DNA of 64,000 nucleotides, taken from assembly GCA_964344055.1 (NCBI GenBank), contig CAYFLT010000005.1, positions 1 through 64,000 on the forward strand, written 5' to 3'. Numbering within the stretch: position 1 is the first letter of the stretch; each line of letters opens with the position of its first letter. The notes beneath the pieces are model-generated. The model was not told the DNA's origin. It searched no databases and was given only the letters and a program-made list of their open reading frames with translations. Positions 41,947-51,426 of the stretch are shown piece by piece. A program made the position numbers and the translations under genes. Source of the DNA: OFTM10 sp964344055 (GTDB taxonomy: Bacteria > Actinomycetota > Acidimicrobiia > Acidimicrobiales > Aldehydirespiratoraceae).

Positions 41947-42924
41947 CTACGGCGTCCCGGACGTCGACATCCAGCGAGTGATCCGATCGGCGTGTTCTTG
42001 ATAGCGAGTGGCGAGCCTGGTCCGGGGCGAGCGGACGGCCAGGTTCATGACGTCGAGACTGCGGGCGGCCTCCAGTGCCGCCCAGAGGGTCGGCGGTAGG
42101 TCCGGCCAGGGCCGCACGGCGTCGTAGCCGACTCGGAACTCGGCGACCAGTTCCGGCGCGGTGCGTCGGAGGTCGGCGACGGTGATGGCGACATCTTGCG
42201 CGGCGAAGCCGTAGCGGAGGTCCTGGAAGTCGATCGGACTGAGTCGATTGTGGTGGGTCAAGACGTTGTGGGGACCGAAGTCCCCGTGCAGTAGGTGCGG
42301 TGGGTGGGGTTGCTCGTTCCAGAGCCGATCGATCGCGGCCTGGACTCGTTCGACGGCGTGGCTGATCAGCGGGAGATTCGGTCGACCGGGGGCGGGGAGA
42401 ACACGTCGACGAGGGAGGTGGATGGCGCGATCGGCCACGATGTCCTCGGGGACCGGCGATGAGAGCGAGAATCCGGCGGCGTGATCGTGGAGCTCGGCGA
42501 GGAGCCGGCCGGCGGCTCGGATCCGATCCTCCCCCAGGCGCTGACTCAGAGGTCGACCGGTCACCCAGGAGAACCGAGCGCACACGCGCGGCTCGAGCAC
42601 ATCTGTGCGGGCGACGATTTCCCGAACCCTGTCACCGCGGGATCGCAGATTGACGGGATTCTCGAAGCCTGCATCCACGAGAGCGTCCAACCACTCAGCC
42701 TCGACTTCCTCCAGCGCGTCGCTGTGGATCCGGATTGCGGAACCGACCCGGAGGACCGACCGCCCGGTCGTGGAACCGACGACCCGGAACACGGTGTTGA
42801 ACGAATGGCTCGACAGCAGTGAGACGGCGGCTTCGATCCCGTGGCGGCTCTGCAGGCAGTCGATTGCGAGTTGTCGGAGCCGCAGCGATCGACCCCTGGG
42901 CGACAAGTCCTCGTACTGCTTCAC
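41947..42924 (-). CDS. Aminoglycoside/choline phosphotransferase (APH) family kinase
   Basis: 325 aa. The catalytic H-G-D-F-G-P-H-N (D215, N220) and metal-binding I-D-F-Q-D (D232) are intact. The upstream nucleotide-binding lobe has F-N-T-V-F-R-V and S-V-L-R-V. The family phosphorylates small alcohols, choline, homoserine or aminoglycosides; nothing supports antibiotic resistance specifically. It lies between the dehydratase gene (convergent) and the GGDEF-RHH gene on the same strand. Confidence 0.8.
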   Translation of the reverse strand: MKQYEDLSPRGRSLRLRQLAIDCLQSRHGIEAAVSLLSSHSFNTVFRVVGSTTGRSVLRVGSAIRIHSDALEEVEAEWLDALVDAGFENPVNLRSRGDRVREIVARTDVLEPRVCARFSWVTGRPLSQRLGEDRIRAAGRLLAELHDHAAGFSLSSPVPEDIVADRAIHLPRRRVLPAPGRPNLPLISHAVERVQAAIDRLWNEQPHPPHLLHGDFGPHNVLTHHNRLSPIDFQDLRYGFAAQDVAITVADLRRTAPELVAEFRVGYDAVRPWPDLPPTLWAALEAARSLDVMNLAVRSPRTRLATRYQEHADRITRWMSTSGTP

Positions 42925-43001
42925 CCTGGGCAGTGTGCTCGATCGGGATGCGGTGGGTCGTCGATATACGGGGAGGACCTCCGGTGTTCACGCCAGTGTG
43001 G

Positions 43002-43616
43002 TCACCGCATCTTCTTGAAGAGATCGTCGAGTGCCTCACGGAGCAGTGACGCCTCCGTTCGGTTGGTGCGGCCGGCCAGCTTGGCCAGGCGGTCGAGCGC
43101 GGCGCGGGAGTAGTAGTTGCTCTTCAGGACCATCTTCTCTTCCACATAGATCGCGACCCGCCCGCCACCCTCACGCTTGCCTCGCGCGAGCGCTTCACCG
43201 GCGCAGCGGAAGAGATCAGTTGTCTCGGTGGCGTGAGGAGGTCGGGCCGCGACCCCGAATGTGGCACTCACGTCGATGCCGTCGACCGGGTGATCGGCGA
43301 GATGTGAGCGGATCTCGTCGAGCTGGATCAGGGCGTTCTCGGCCGACGCGTTCGGAAGCGCGAGGGCGAATTCGTCGCCGCCGAGCCGACCGATGATGGC
43401 ATCCTCGGGAAGTGATCTCGTGAGTGTCTCGACCCAGACCTCCAGGACCCGGTCGCCGGCCTCGCGACCATGTCGCTCGTTGAGTTCCACGAAGCAATCG
43501 AGGTCCGTGAGGACGATTGCGACCGCCCCTCCGTTCACCCGGGAGTCCACCCGCTCGACGAGTTCGTCGATGTCGACGGTCTTGTCGTGTCCGTGCCAAT
43601 TCAGTGTGATACCCAT
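43002..43616 (-). CDS. GGDEF domain protein with C-terminal ribbon-helix-helix domain
   Basis: 204 aa. The GGDEF motif is perfect (R-L-G-G-D-E-F, 77-83) and is preceded by A-I-V-L-T-D-L-D-C-F, consistent with an active diguanylate cyclase core, although a compact one (about 20-160). Residues 161-204 (K-S-N-Y-Y-S-R-A-A-L-D-R-L-A-K and R-T-E-A-S-L-L-R-E-A-L-D-D-L) have the shape of an Arc/CopG ribbon-helix-helix DNA-binding domain. No sensor or membrane domain is present. It may be a c-di-GMP-responsive or autoregulated DNA-binding protein. An AT-rich palindromic site lies just upstream. Confidence 0.75.
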   Translation of the reverse strand: MGITLNWHGHDKTVDIDELVERVDSRVNGGAVAIVLTDLDCFVELNERHGREAGDRVLEVWVETLTRSLPEDAIIGRLGGDEFALALPNASAENALIQLDEIRSHLADHPVDGIDVSATFGVAARPPHATETTDLFRCAGEALARGKREGGGRVAIYVEEKMVLKSNYYSRAALDRLAKLAGRTNRTEASLLREALDDLFKKMR

Positions 43617-43617
43617 G

Positions 43618-43644
43618 ACATATATATATTGCGCAGATATACCT
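43618..43644. promoter_or_regulatory. AT-rich imperfect palindrome between divergent genes
   Basis: In an otherwise GC-rich region, TATATATATTGCGCAGATATA carries arms TATAT...ATATA around TGCGCA. It lies between the GGDEF-RHH gene start and the VOC gene and is a plausible operator for the RHH protein (read in parts: TATATATATT, GCGCAGATATA). Confidence 0.4.
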
Positions 43645-43704
43645 GATTGTCAAGAGATTCGGCAACGTTGGTGTGTCACCATCAGGTCCGAGAGGGAGGA
43701 CGAG

Positions 43705-44106
43705 ATGGCATCCAGTGGATTCCAGGGCTTCTACTACGAGACACGGGACTACGCGGCCACCGCGGCCTTTTGGGCATCGATGGGATTCGAGGTCGTGTTC
43801 GAGACCGATCATCACTCCGGGCAGTGGCGGCATCCGTCGGGCGGCCCCTACGTGTTCATCAACCAGCAGAACGAGGAACGGAGTCTGGAGTCTCATCCGA
43901 TCCTTCATGTCGCGGACGCAACCTCGTTCGACCCCGAGCCGGCCCCGCCGATGGTCCGGCTTTTCACCGCCCAACACTGGGCGGTGACCGAGGCGATCAT
44001 CCGCGACCCGGACGGCCGGAACGTCAGCCTTCAGGCGCCGCTTCCCGACGGCGAAACGACGGTCGACACCGACGCCCACCACGAGGCGAAGTACGGCAGT
44101 TCATGA
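43705..44106 (+). CDS. VOC (glyoxalase/bleomycin resistance) family protein
   Basis: 133 aa. Begins F-Q-G-F-Y-Y-E-T-R-D-Y-A-A-T-A-A-F-W-A-S-M-G-F, a typical first beta-alpha-beta-beta-beta unit, with second-half I-I-R-D-P-D-G-R-N-V-S-L-Q-A. The role is unknown. SD AGGGAGGA lies 5 nt before ATG 43705. Its stop overlaps the start of the next gene (ATGA), so the two are coupled. Confidence 0.78.
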   Translation: MASSGFQGFYYETRDYAATAAFWASMGFEVVFETDHHSGQWRHPSGGPYVFINQQNEERSLESHPILHVADATSFDPEPAPPMVRLFTAQHWAVTEAIIRDPDGRNVSLQAPLPDGETTVDTDAHHEAKYGSS

Positions 44107-45074
44107 CCCTCATGCGGGCGGCGGTGTGTGATCGATATGGCGGGCCGGACGCCGTCGAGGTTCGTGAGGTCGCCGTGCCCGAACCGGAGGACGACGAACT
44201 CCTGATCCGGGTGATGGCCGGGACCGTCAACCGTACCGACTGCGGGATCCGCGGCGCCTCACCGATCCTGGTCCGGGCCATGTACGGCGCCCGCGGCCCC
44301 CGTCGACCGATCCTCGGCACCGACTTCGCCGGCATCGTCGAAGCGGCGGGCCCCGAGGTACGGGGACTGCAACCGGGCGATCGAGTGATGGGCTTCGACG
44401 ACACGCGGATGGGTGGCCACGGCGAGCTCCTGACCATCCCCGCGAAACGCGGCATCGCGAAGATCCCAGAGGGGATCTCGTTCCCGGACGCGGCCGCCAG
44501 CGTCGAAGGCGCCCACTACTCGCTGGGCTACATCGATCGGGCCGGAGTGGAGGCCGGCCACCGGGTCCTGGTGTACGGCGCAACCGGGGCGATCGGGACC
44601 GCAGCCGTACAGCTACTGGTCGACCGGGACGCCGAGGTCACCGCGGTCGGCGACACGGCGCGGCTCGAACTCATGGCGAAGCTGGGTGCCGAGCGGGTGA
44701 TCGACTACACCGCGGAGGACTTCACCCGCCACGGTGAGGAATACCACCTGGTGTTCGATTCAGTCGGCAAGACCTCCTACACCGCATGCCGGCCACTGAT
44801 CGCCGAGGACGGCTGGTTCATGGGAACTGAATTCGGTCCTCACTTCCAGAACGTGTACATGCCGCTCATCACGAAGATCACTCGCAAGCGCCGGGCGGCG
44901 TTCCCGCTGCCGAAGGACATCCGTGGGCACGTCACGCTGGTCGCGGAACTGCTCGGCGAAGGCCGCTTCCGGCCGGTGATCGACCGACACTACGCACTGG
45001 ACGACATCGTCGAGGCGTACCGCTACGTCGAGTCAGGTGAGAAGACCGGCAATGTCGTCGTTGACGTCGGCTGA
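44103..45074 (+). CDS. NAD(P)-dependent MDR alcohol dehydrogenase / quinone oxidoreductase-like
   Basis: 323 aa. Seen: N-R-T-D-C-G-I-R-G, I-L-G-T-D-F-A-G-I-V-E, P-G-D-R-V-M-G-F, and the cofactor motif V-Y-G-A-T-G-A-I-G-T-A-A-V-Q-L. It lacks the zinc Cys cluster, so it is zinc-free. The C-terminus V-V-V-D-V-G is usual. ATGA coupling with the VOC gene upstream. The substrate is unknown. Confidence 0.85.
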   Translation: MTLMRAAVCDRYGGPDAVEVREVAVPEPEDDELLIRVMAGTVNRTDCGIRGASPILVRAMYGARGPRRPILGTDFAGIVEAAGPEVRGLQPGDRVMGFDDTRMGGHGELLTIPAKRGIAKIPEGISFPDAAASVEGAHYSLGYIDRAGVEAGHRVLVYGATGAIGTAAVQLLVDRDAEVTAVGDTARLELMAKLGAERVIDYTAEDFTRHGEEYHLVFDSVGKTSYTACRPLIAEDGWFMGTEFGPHFQNVYMPLITKITRKRRAAFPLPKDIRGHVTLVAELLGEGRFRPVIDRHYALDDIVEAYRYVESGEKTGNVVVDVG

Positions 45075-45693
45075 GGTCGAGGTGTCCGACCCTCACTCCG
45101 AGCTACGGGCCTACTACGAGGAGGAAGCGAGACGCGGGCTGCGGAACAAACCACTCGGCGATCTCAGGGTCGGACTTCGATCGGCCTTCATCGAGCTCCT
45201 TCGGGCGGAGGGCCGAAGTCATGTGGCGGACTTCGGTGCCGGCCCGGGGCGCGACTGCGTCGTCTTCGCGGAAGCGGGCCTCGACGTGGTCGGCGTCGAT
45301 CTGGCACATGCCAACGGACTGCTCGCAGGCCACCACGGCGTAGAAGTGGTCCAAGGATCGGTGATCCAACCCCCGTTTCGGACCCGAGCCTTCGATGCCG
45401 GGTGGTCGATGAGCACCCTGATGCACCTGCCCGCGGTGGAGATGGCCGAGGCCGCCGCAGCGATGGCGGCCACCATCTCACCGGGAGGCCCACTCCGCGT
45501 CGGAGTGTGGGGAGGTGATGAGGGCGAATGGTCCGACGAATCCATCGAGGGTCAGCGTCGGAGCTTCTTTCACCGGCCACTCGACGAGAACGCGGAGATC
45601 CTCGCTGTGGCCGGTGAGGTCGAGCGCGCGGAGGGTTGGGATCTCGGCAGCCGCGGCCGATACCAGGCCTTCCTGGTACGTGTAGGAGACTGA
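45052..45693 (+). CDS. Class I SAM-dependent methyltransferase
   Basis: 213 aa from ATG 45052, with a GTG at 45082 as an alternative start. Motif I is V-A-D-F-G-A-G-P-G-R-D-C, then V-V-G-V-D-L-A and F-D-A-G-W-S-M-S-T-L-M-H-L. The gene overlaps the MDR gene end by 23 nt if 45052 is used, otherwise it follows with 7 nt spacing. It is likely co-transcribed with the VOC-MDR pair. The acceptor is unknown. Confidence 0.78.
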   Translation: MSSLTSAEVEVSDPHSELRAYYEEEARRGLRNKPLGDLRVGLRSAFIELLRAEGRSHVADFGAGPGRDCVVFAEAGLDVVGVDLAHANGLLAGHHGVEVVQGSVIQPPFRTRAFDAGWSMSTLMHLPAVEMAEAAAAMAATISPGGPLRVGVWGGDEGEWSDESIEGQRRSFFHRPLDENAEILAVAGEVERAEGWDLGSRGRYQAFLVRVGD

Positions 45694-45709
45694 CGCCGGA
45701 GGTTCGCGG

Positions 45710-46327
45710 ATGATCGGGCGTCGCGCGCATTGGGACCGCGTCTACGAAGGCGCGGCGTCGGAGCAACTCGGCTGGCATCAGTCCCAGATCGCGACGGCCG
45801 GTCTGGTGACCTCCCACTCGACGCCCTCTGCGTCGGTCATCGACGTCGGTGGCGGGGACAGCCGCCTGGTCGACGCACTGCTCGACCTCGGATATGGCGA
45901 TCTCACCGTTCTCGACCTGAGCCGGCTCGCTCTCGACCGGGCTCAGGCGCGGTTGGGTGCATCGAGCGAGCGGGTTGCGTGGCTCCATGCCGACCTCACG
46001 GATTGGACTCCCGACCGAGAGTGGGATCTCTGGCACGATCGAGCCGTCTTCCATTTCCTCACCGACGCCGCGGATCGGGCCGCCTACGTCGGGGCGGCCT
46101 GTGCGGCATTGAGCGCGACCGGCGTCATCATCGTGGCGACATTCGGACTCGATGGGCCCGAGACCTGTGCCGGTCTCCCCGTCTGCCGCTATGACGAGGC
46201 TTCGCTGGTGGCCGAGTTCGACGTCGGGTGTGAGGTCCTGTGGGCCGGGCCGCTACCGCCGGTGTCGACCTCTGAAGGCGATCAGCGGCCTTTCGTCGCT
46301 GCGGTCCTCCGGCGGTCGGGCGGGTGA
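45710..46327 (+). CDS. Class I SAM-dependent methyltransferase (thiopurine/tellurite-type)
   Basis: 205 aa. N-terminal H-W-D-R-V-Y-E-G-A and W-H-Q-S-Q, then motif I V-I-D-V-G-G-G-D-S-R-L-V, then H-D-R-A-V-F-H-F-L-T. The Y-x-G...W pattern resembles small-molecule (thiol, metalloid) methyltransferases. It starts 17 nt after the preceding methyltransferase gene and overlaps the next start by four bases (GTGA). Confidence 0.78.
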   Translation: MIGRRAHWDRVYEGAASEQLGWHQSQIATAGLVTSHSTPSASVIDVGGGDSRLVDALLDLGYGDLTVLDLSRLALDRAQARLGASSERVAWLHADLTDWTPDREWDLWHDRAVFHFLTDAADRAAYVGAACAALSATGVIIVATFGLDGPETCAGLPVCRYDEASLVAEFDVGCEVLWAGPLPPVSTSEGDQRPFVAAVLRRSGG

Positions 46328-46890
46328 CGCCTCGAGTCGTCCTGATCACCGGGTCCCCCGGGAGTGGGAAGACCGTCCTCGGCCGGGAGCTGGCGGCGGA
46401 GCTCCGGCTGCCGTTCATCGCCCGCGACGAGGTGCGGGGCGGGATGCTCTTCACTCAGGGAGCGTGGACGCCTCAGCTCGAGCAGATCCCCTCGAAGGAG
46501 GACGCAGTCGAAGGCTTCCTCAGCGTGGTCGAGCACATGCTGGCCCTGGGCATCAGCTGCATCGTCGAGTACGTCGTGCGGTCGAATCGACCGGAGGACT
46601 TCGAGCGGCTTCGCGCCGCGGGCGAGTGCCGGATCATCATGGTCCGCTGCGTGGATCCGCTCGCCCGCTTCGCGGAGCGCCATCGAACAGAACCCCTCGT
46701 CTCGCAGCCCGCGGTGCTGTCCGCGAGCGGCTTCGCCGACGCGGATGCTCACACCGAGGTGGCGGTCGAGCGGATGCGTCAGGTGATCGCGGAAATGTGT
46801 GTCGAGTTTCCCGACCCGATGTTGACCGTGGAAACCACCGGCGACATCGATCCCTCGATCGAGACGATCCTCGAGTTCGTCACGCGCTGA
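46324..46890 (+). CDS. P-loop kinase (AAA/zeta-toxin-like small ATP-binding protein)
   Basis: 188 aa. A canonical Walker A is at the N-terminus, I-T-G-S-P-G-S-G-K-T (residues 8-17), followed by F-I-A-R-D-E-V-R-G-G-M-L. The architecture is that of small-molecule or chloramphenicol-phosphotransferase-like kinases. GTG start at 46324 overlaps the methyltransferase stop, so the four-gene run 43705-46890 could be one operon. The substrate is unknown. Confidence 0.75.
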   Translation: MTPRVVLITGSPGSGKTVLGRELAAELRLPFIARDEVRGGMLFTQGAWTPQLEQIPSKEDAVEGFLSVVEHMLALGISCIVEYVVRSNRPEDFERLRAAGECRIIMVRCVDPLARFAERHRTEPLVSQPAVLSASGFADADAHTEVAVERMRQVIAEMCVEFPDPMLTVETTGDIDPSIETILEFVTR

Positions 46891-46906
46891 TCTCCATGCG
46901 AGGGAG

Positions 46907-47966
46907 CTACGAGCCCCAGCGTCGCACCACGGTTTCCGCCTCGCCCACGAGTTCGTCGATGACCGCGGCGACCGGTCGGACTTCGCTGGCGTAACCGATG
47001 CCCTGGCCGGCACCGGAGTGCAGCAGCGGCTCGACGCCGTGTTCGTCGATGGCGCCGAGCAGGTCACCCACCAACACGTCCTGGTAGGGCATCTTCAGTG
47101 GAGTCGGGGCGTCCTCGGCCTCCCACTCGTCGCTCCAGGCGGTGCGGATCTGGCGGAACGTCTTCCCGCTCTCGCTGCGGGTGATCACCGTGTCGGCGGA
47201 TGTGGCCCGCAGGAGCTTGTCGACGAGCGCAGGCTGCATGTGGTCTGCGTGCTCTTCGGTGGTCAACCAGAGCGTGCCGGTCCAGACGCCCTGGGCGCCC
47301 ATGGCCAGCGCGGCGGCGAGGTGCCGGCCGGTGGCAATACCGCCGGCCGCCAGGACCGGGATGTCGCCGCAGGCATCGACGATCTGTGGCACCAGAGTGA
47401 AGGTGCCGACCGTCCCGGTGTGGGCGCCGGCTTCGGCGCCCTGGGCCACGATCATGTCGACCCCGGAGGCAAGCGCCCGGCGGACGTGTCGGGGGCTGCC
47501 GATCAGGGCCGCCGTGGTCTTCCCGAGCTCCTTGGCTTTTTCCACCGCCGGCCGCGGCGCGCCGATGCCACAGGCGAACAGGTCGACATCGCTCGCCATG
47601 ACCGCCTCGAGTTGTTCGGCCTCGATCTCCGCCGAACGGATGAAGCGGGTCCTGGCCCCCGGTCCGCTCGGTTCCGGAACCTCGTACTTGTCGACGATGC
47701 CCTGCACGAACCGACGATGCTCATCGGGGATGTGCGCCTCGATCGCCTCGCGGCTGTTGTGTTCCGGCATGCCGTCGGGCAGGACGAGGTCGACCCCGAA
47801 GGGCCTGTCGCCCACCAGCCGCCGGATCTCGGCCAGCTCGTCGCTGATCTCATGGGGAAAGCGTCGGGTGGCGCCGTAGACCCCGAGGCCGCCGGCGTTC
47901 GTGATGGAGGCCACGGTGGCGATGTCGTGGGCGAACCCGAAGATCGGATGCTCGATCCCGAAGCGG

Positions 47967-47995
<29 letters not shown>
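46907..47995 (-). CDS. Nitronate monooxygenase (2-nitropropane dioxygenase) family flavoprotein
   Basis: 362 aa TIM-barrel FMN protein. The family signature A-Q-G-A-E-A-G-A-H-T-G-T-V-G is followed by P-V-L-A-A-G-G-I-A-T-G-R-H-L-A-A-A-L-A-M-G-A-Q-G-V. N-terminal L-C-D-R-F-G-I-E-H-P-I is typical. It oxidises nitronates or acts as enoyl reductase; no acyl carrier context. ATG 47993-47995 follows AGAGG. It overlaps the end of the acyl-CoA dehydrogenase gene by 29 nt. Confidence 0.85.
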
Positions 47996-49268
<1,273 letters not shown>

Positions 49269-49385
49269 GGCGTCGGAGTCTCCCACGCATCTCGGACCAC
49301 CACCCAGTGCGAACGGGGTCGGTCCGGGGCGCGGGTATGTGCCGTGGCCGCTCGGTGGACCTAGTGTCAGGCCCAGGGGGAACAC

Positions 49386-50753
49386 ATGGCCGCATCGATC
49401 GACACACTCACCGGCGAAACCGTGGAGCTGCTCCAGCAGCTGATCCGGAACCAGTGCGTGAACGACGGCACGCCCGAGTCCGGTCAGGAGCAGCGCAGCG
49501 CCGAGCTCCTCCGCAACGAGATCGAGGGCCTCGGACTCGACTACGAGACCTACGAGATCGAGCCCGGGAGAACCTCCCTGCTCACCCGTTACGAGGGAAC
49601 CGACCCGGACGCGCCCAGCCTGTGCCTCATGGCCCACACTGATGTCGTACCCGTCGACAAGCAGGGGTGGGACAACGATCCGTTCGCTGGAGACCTCATC
49701 ACCGCCCCCGACGGCACCCAGGAGGTCTGGGGCCGGGGAGCGGTCGACATGTTGAACCTCACATCGTCGATGTTCGTCGCGTTCCGGGATGCCGTGAGAT
49801 CCGGAACGAGGTATCCGGGCGACATCATGTACTTCGCGGTGGCGGACGAAGAGGCTGCCGGTGTCCTCGGGGCGAAGCACATCGTCGAGAATCACTGGGA
49901 CGACGTGAAGTGTGACTACGTCCTCACCGAGTACGGGGGCACCCCCTCACACGGCGCTGACGGGACCCGGGTCCTGTTGACGACAGGCGAGAAGCACGCC
50001 GCCGGTCGTCGCATCGTCGTCGCCGGCACGCCCGGGCACGGGTCGATGCCATACGCAACGGACAACGCGTTGGTGAAGGCGGCAGCGATCGTCCAGCGGA
50101 TCAGCGACTACGAGGCCGTCCCGAAGATCGATGAGATGTTCCGTGAGCGGGTCAAGGCTCTCGGTCTCGATCCAGAGATCGAATCCGGCCTGCTCGACCC
50201 GGGTCGCATCGCCGATGCGCTCGCCGCCATGCCGCCCGAGCTCGCCCGCAACGTCCATTCGTGTTCCCACCTCTCGTTCAGCCCGAACGTCATGAACGCA
50301 GGGGACAAGCGCAACACCGTGGCCAGCGAGGCGGAGCTCTTCGTCGACATCCGAGCCCTCCCCGGCGACACCCAGGACTCCGTCGATGCCCTCCTGGCCG
50401 AGATCATCGGCCCGGAGCTGATGCCGAGCGTGAGCATCGAGCGGATCTACGACATGAACGACGGCGTGCCGTTCTCGTCCACTGAAACCCCGCTCTGGGA
50501 CGCGCTGACAGACTCCATTCGCATCGCGTATCCGGAGGCCACCGTCATCCCCAGCCTGGTGACCGGAGGCACCGATGCCCGCTTCTTCCGCGACCGGGGA
50601 GTCCAGTCCTACGGAGCCGGGCTGCTCAGCAACAAGGTGCCGCTGGCGGAGTTCCTGAACCGCTTTCACGGCCACAACGAGCGCATCGATGTGGACTCTC
50701 TGCGCCTGAGCACCGAGCTCTGGGGAAACGTCTTCGCCCGCCTCTGGCGGTGA
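49386..50753 (+). CDS. M20/M25/M40 family metallohydrolase
   Basis: 455 aa. The metal site is seen: H84 in L-M-A-H-T-D-V-V-P, D121 in G-R-G-A-V-D-M, and E155/E156 in V-A-D-E-E-A. The lid/dimerisation domain covers about residues 190-330, and H-N-E-R-I-D near 440 gives the final His. These enzymes are carboxypeptidases or deacylases (ArgE/DapE-like, CPG2). A TAGTGT at 49362-49367 is a candidate -10 with an 18-nt leader. It is divergent from the acyl-CoA dehydrogenase gene. Confidence 0.87.
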   Translation: MAASIDTLTGETVELLQQLIRNQCVNDGTPESGQEQRSAELLRNEIEGLGLDYETYEIEPGRTSLLTRYEGTDPDAPSLCLMAHTDVVPVDKQGWDNDPFAGDLITAPDGTQEVWGRGAVDMLNLTSSMFVAFRDAVRSGTRYPGDIMYFAVADEEAAGVLGAKHIVENHWDDVKCDYVLTEYGGTPSHGADGTRVLLTTGEKHAAGRRIVVAGTPGHGSMPYATDNALVKAAAIVQRISDYEAVPKIDEMFRERVKALGLDPEIESGLLDPGRIADALAAMPPELARNVHSCSHLSFSPNVMNAGDKRNTVASEAELFVDIRALPGDTQDSVDALLAEIIGPELMPSVSIERIYDMNDGVPFSSTETPLWDALTDSIRIAYPEATVIPSLVTGGTDARFFRDRGVQSYGAGLLSNKVPLAEFLNRFHGHNERIDVDSLRLSTELWGNVFARLWR

Positions 50754-50757
50754 CCCG

Positions 50758-50773
50758 GGCCGAAAGAACGGCC
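50758..50773 (+). terminator. Weak hairpin after M20 gene
   Basis: GGCCG-AAAGAA-CGGCC (5-bp stem) begins 4 nt after the stop and is followed by GATTTC. A possible weak terminator. Confidence 0.3.
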
Positions 50774-50866
50774 GATTTCAGGCCCAATCGAGCCAAACGT
50801 CTGGTCCCTTAGGCGAAAGCTACGCCGCATTTTCGACGCGGTTAACCCCGGCGCTCAGCGGAATCG
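50773..50866 (+). promoter_or_regulatory. Possible structured leader upstream of CAP lipoprotein gene
   Basis: CGATTTC (50773-50779) can pair with GGAATCG (50860-50866), closing a region with at least two internal stems (GGCG/CGCC around AAAGCTA, and CCGC/GCGG). The segment CCAAAC ... GGCGAAAGCTACGCC loosely recalls class I c-di-GMP riboswitches but I cannot match it to any class. Also present is GGTCCC at 50803, the GGGACC half-site shared with 28570 and 37671. Confidence 0.25.
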
Positions 50867-50905
50867 TCACACTCAACGTGGGCGCTGAACGTACGGGAGC
50901 TGGTG

Positions 50906-51376
50906 ATGTCAACCCCCACCCTGACATCGAGAACGAAGGCAGACCGCCGAAGTCGCCCGCTGATCGCCGTCATGCTGCTCGCCCTGCTGGGGCTGCTCCT
51001 CGTCGCCTGCACCCCAGAGCAGCGGGCGGTGATCGATCAGGTCAACGCCTCCCGCACCGACGCCGGCGAGCAGACCCTTCTGCCGCACCCCTCGCTGATC
51101 ACTCGAGCCCAGACCTGGGCCGACACGATGGCGGCCGAGGGACGACTCCAGCACTCCGACCATCTGGGCGTCGGTATCCCGACCGGATGGTCCGCGGTCG
51201 GCGAGAACGTCGGCACCGGCAGCAGCCTCGAGGCGATCCACGACGCCTTCATGGCTTCCTCGTCACACCGTGCGAATCTCCTGGACAGCCGCTTCGACAC
51301 GATCGGAACCGGAGTGGCCCAGGACGCTGACGGTGTCTTCTGGGTCGTCCACCTCTTCGCCGACTACGGGCTCTGA
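50906..51376 (+). CDS. CAP (SCP/PR1)-domain secreted lipoprotein
   Basis: 156 aa. Signal peptide with Arg-rich start, hydrophobic A-V-M-L-L-A-L-L-G-L-L-L-V, and lipobox V-A-C (C35). The CAP fold follows: V-N-A-S-R-T-D-A-G-E-Q, W-A-D-T-M-A-A-E-G-R-L-Q-H-S, G-E-N-V-G-T-G and H-R-A-N-L-L-D. The conserved CAP His residues are in L-Q-H-S and S-H-R. It is probably extracellular and membrane-anchored; the role of bacterial CAP proteins is unclear. ATG 50906 (GTG at 50903 is also possible). Confidence 0.85.
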   Translation: MSTPTLTSRTKADRRSRPLIAVMLLALLGLLLVACTPEQRAVIDQVNASRTDAGEQTLLPHPSLITRAQTWADTMAAEGRLQHSDHLGVGIPTGWSAVGENVGTGSSLEAIHDAFMASSSHRANLLDSRFDTIGTGVAQDADGVFWVVHLFADYGL

Positions 51377-51413
51377 GCCCGACTGCGGCCGATGCGCCGC
51401 GGGCCCGTTGTCG

Positions 51414-51419
51414 TAGGGT
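51414..51419 (+). promoter_or_regulatory. -10 hexamer TAGGGT of a leaderless M20 amidase gene
   Basis: TAGGGT ends 7 nt before ATG 51427, with no Shine-Dalgarno between. Confidence 0.5.
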
Positions 51420-51426
51420 CTCGTCC

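Noticed and set aside
41947..42924. Antibiotic resistance gene (aminoglycoside phosphotransferase)
   Set aside because: Only the general APH-family fold is visible. The family includes choline, homoserine and many other small-molecule kinases, and no resistance context is present.
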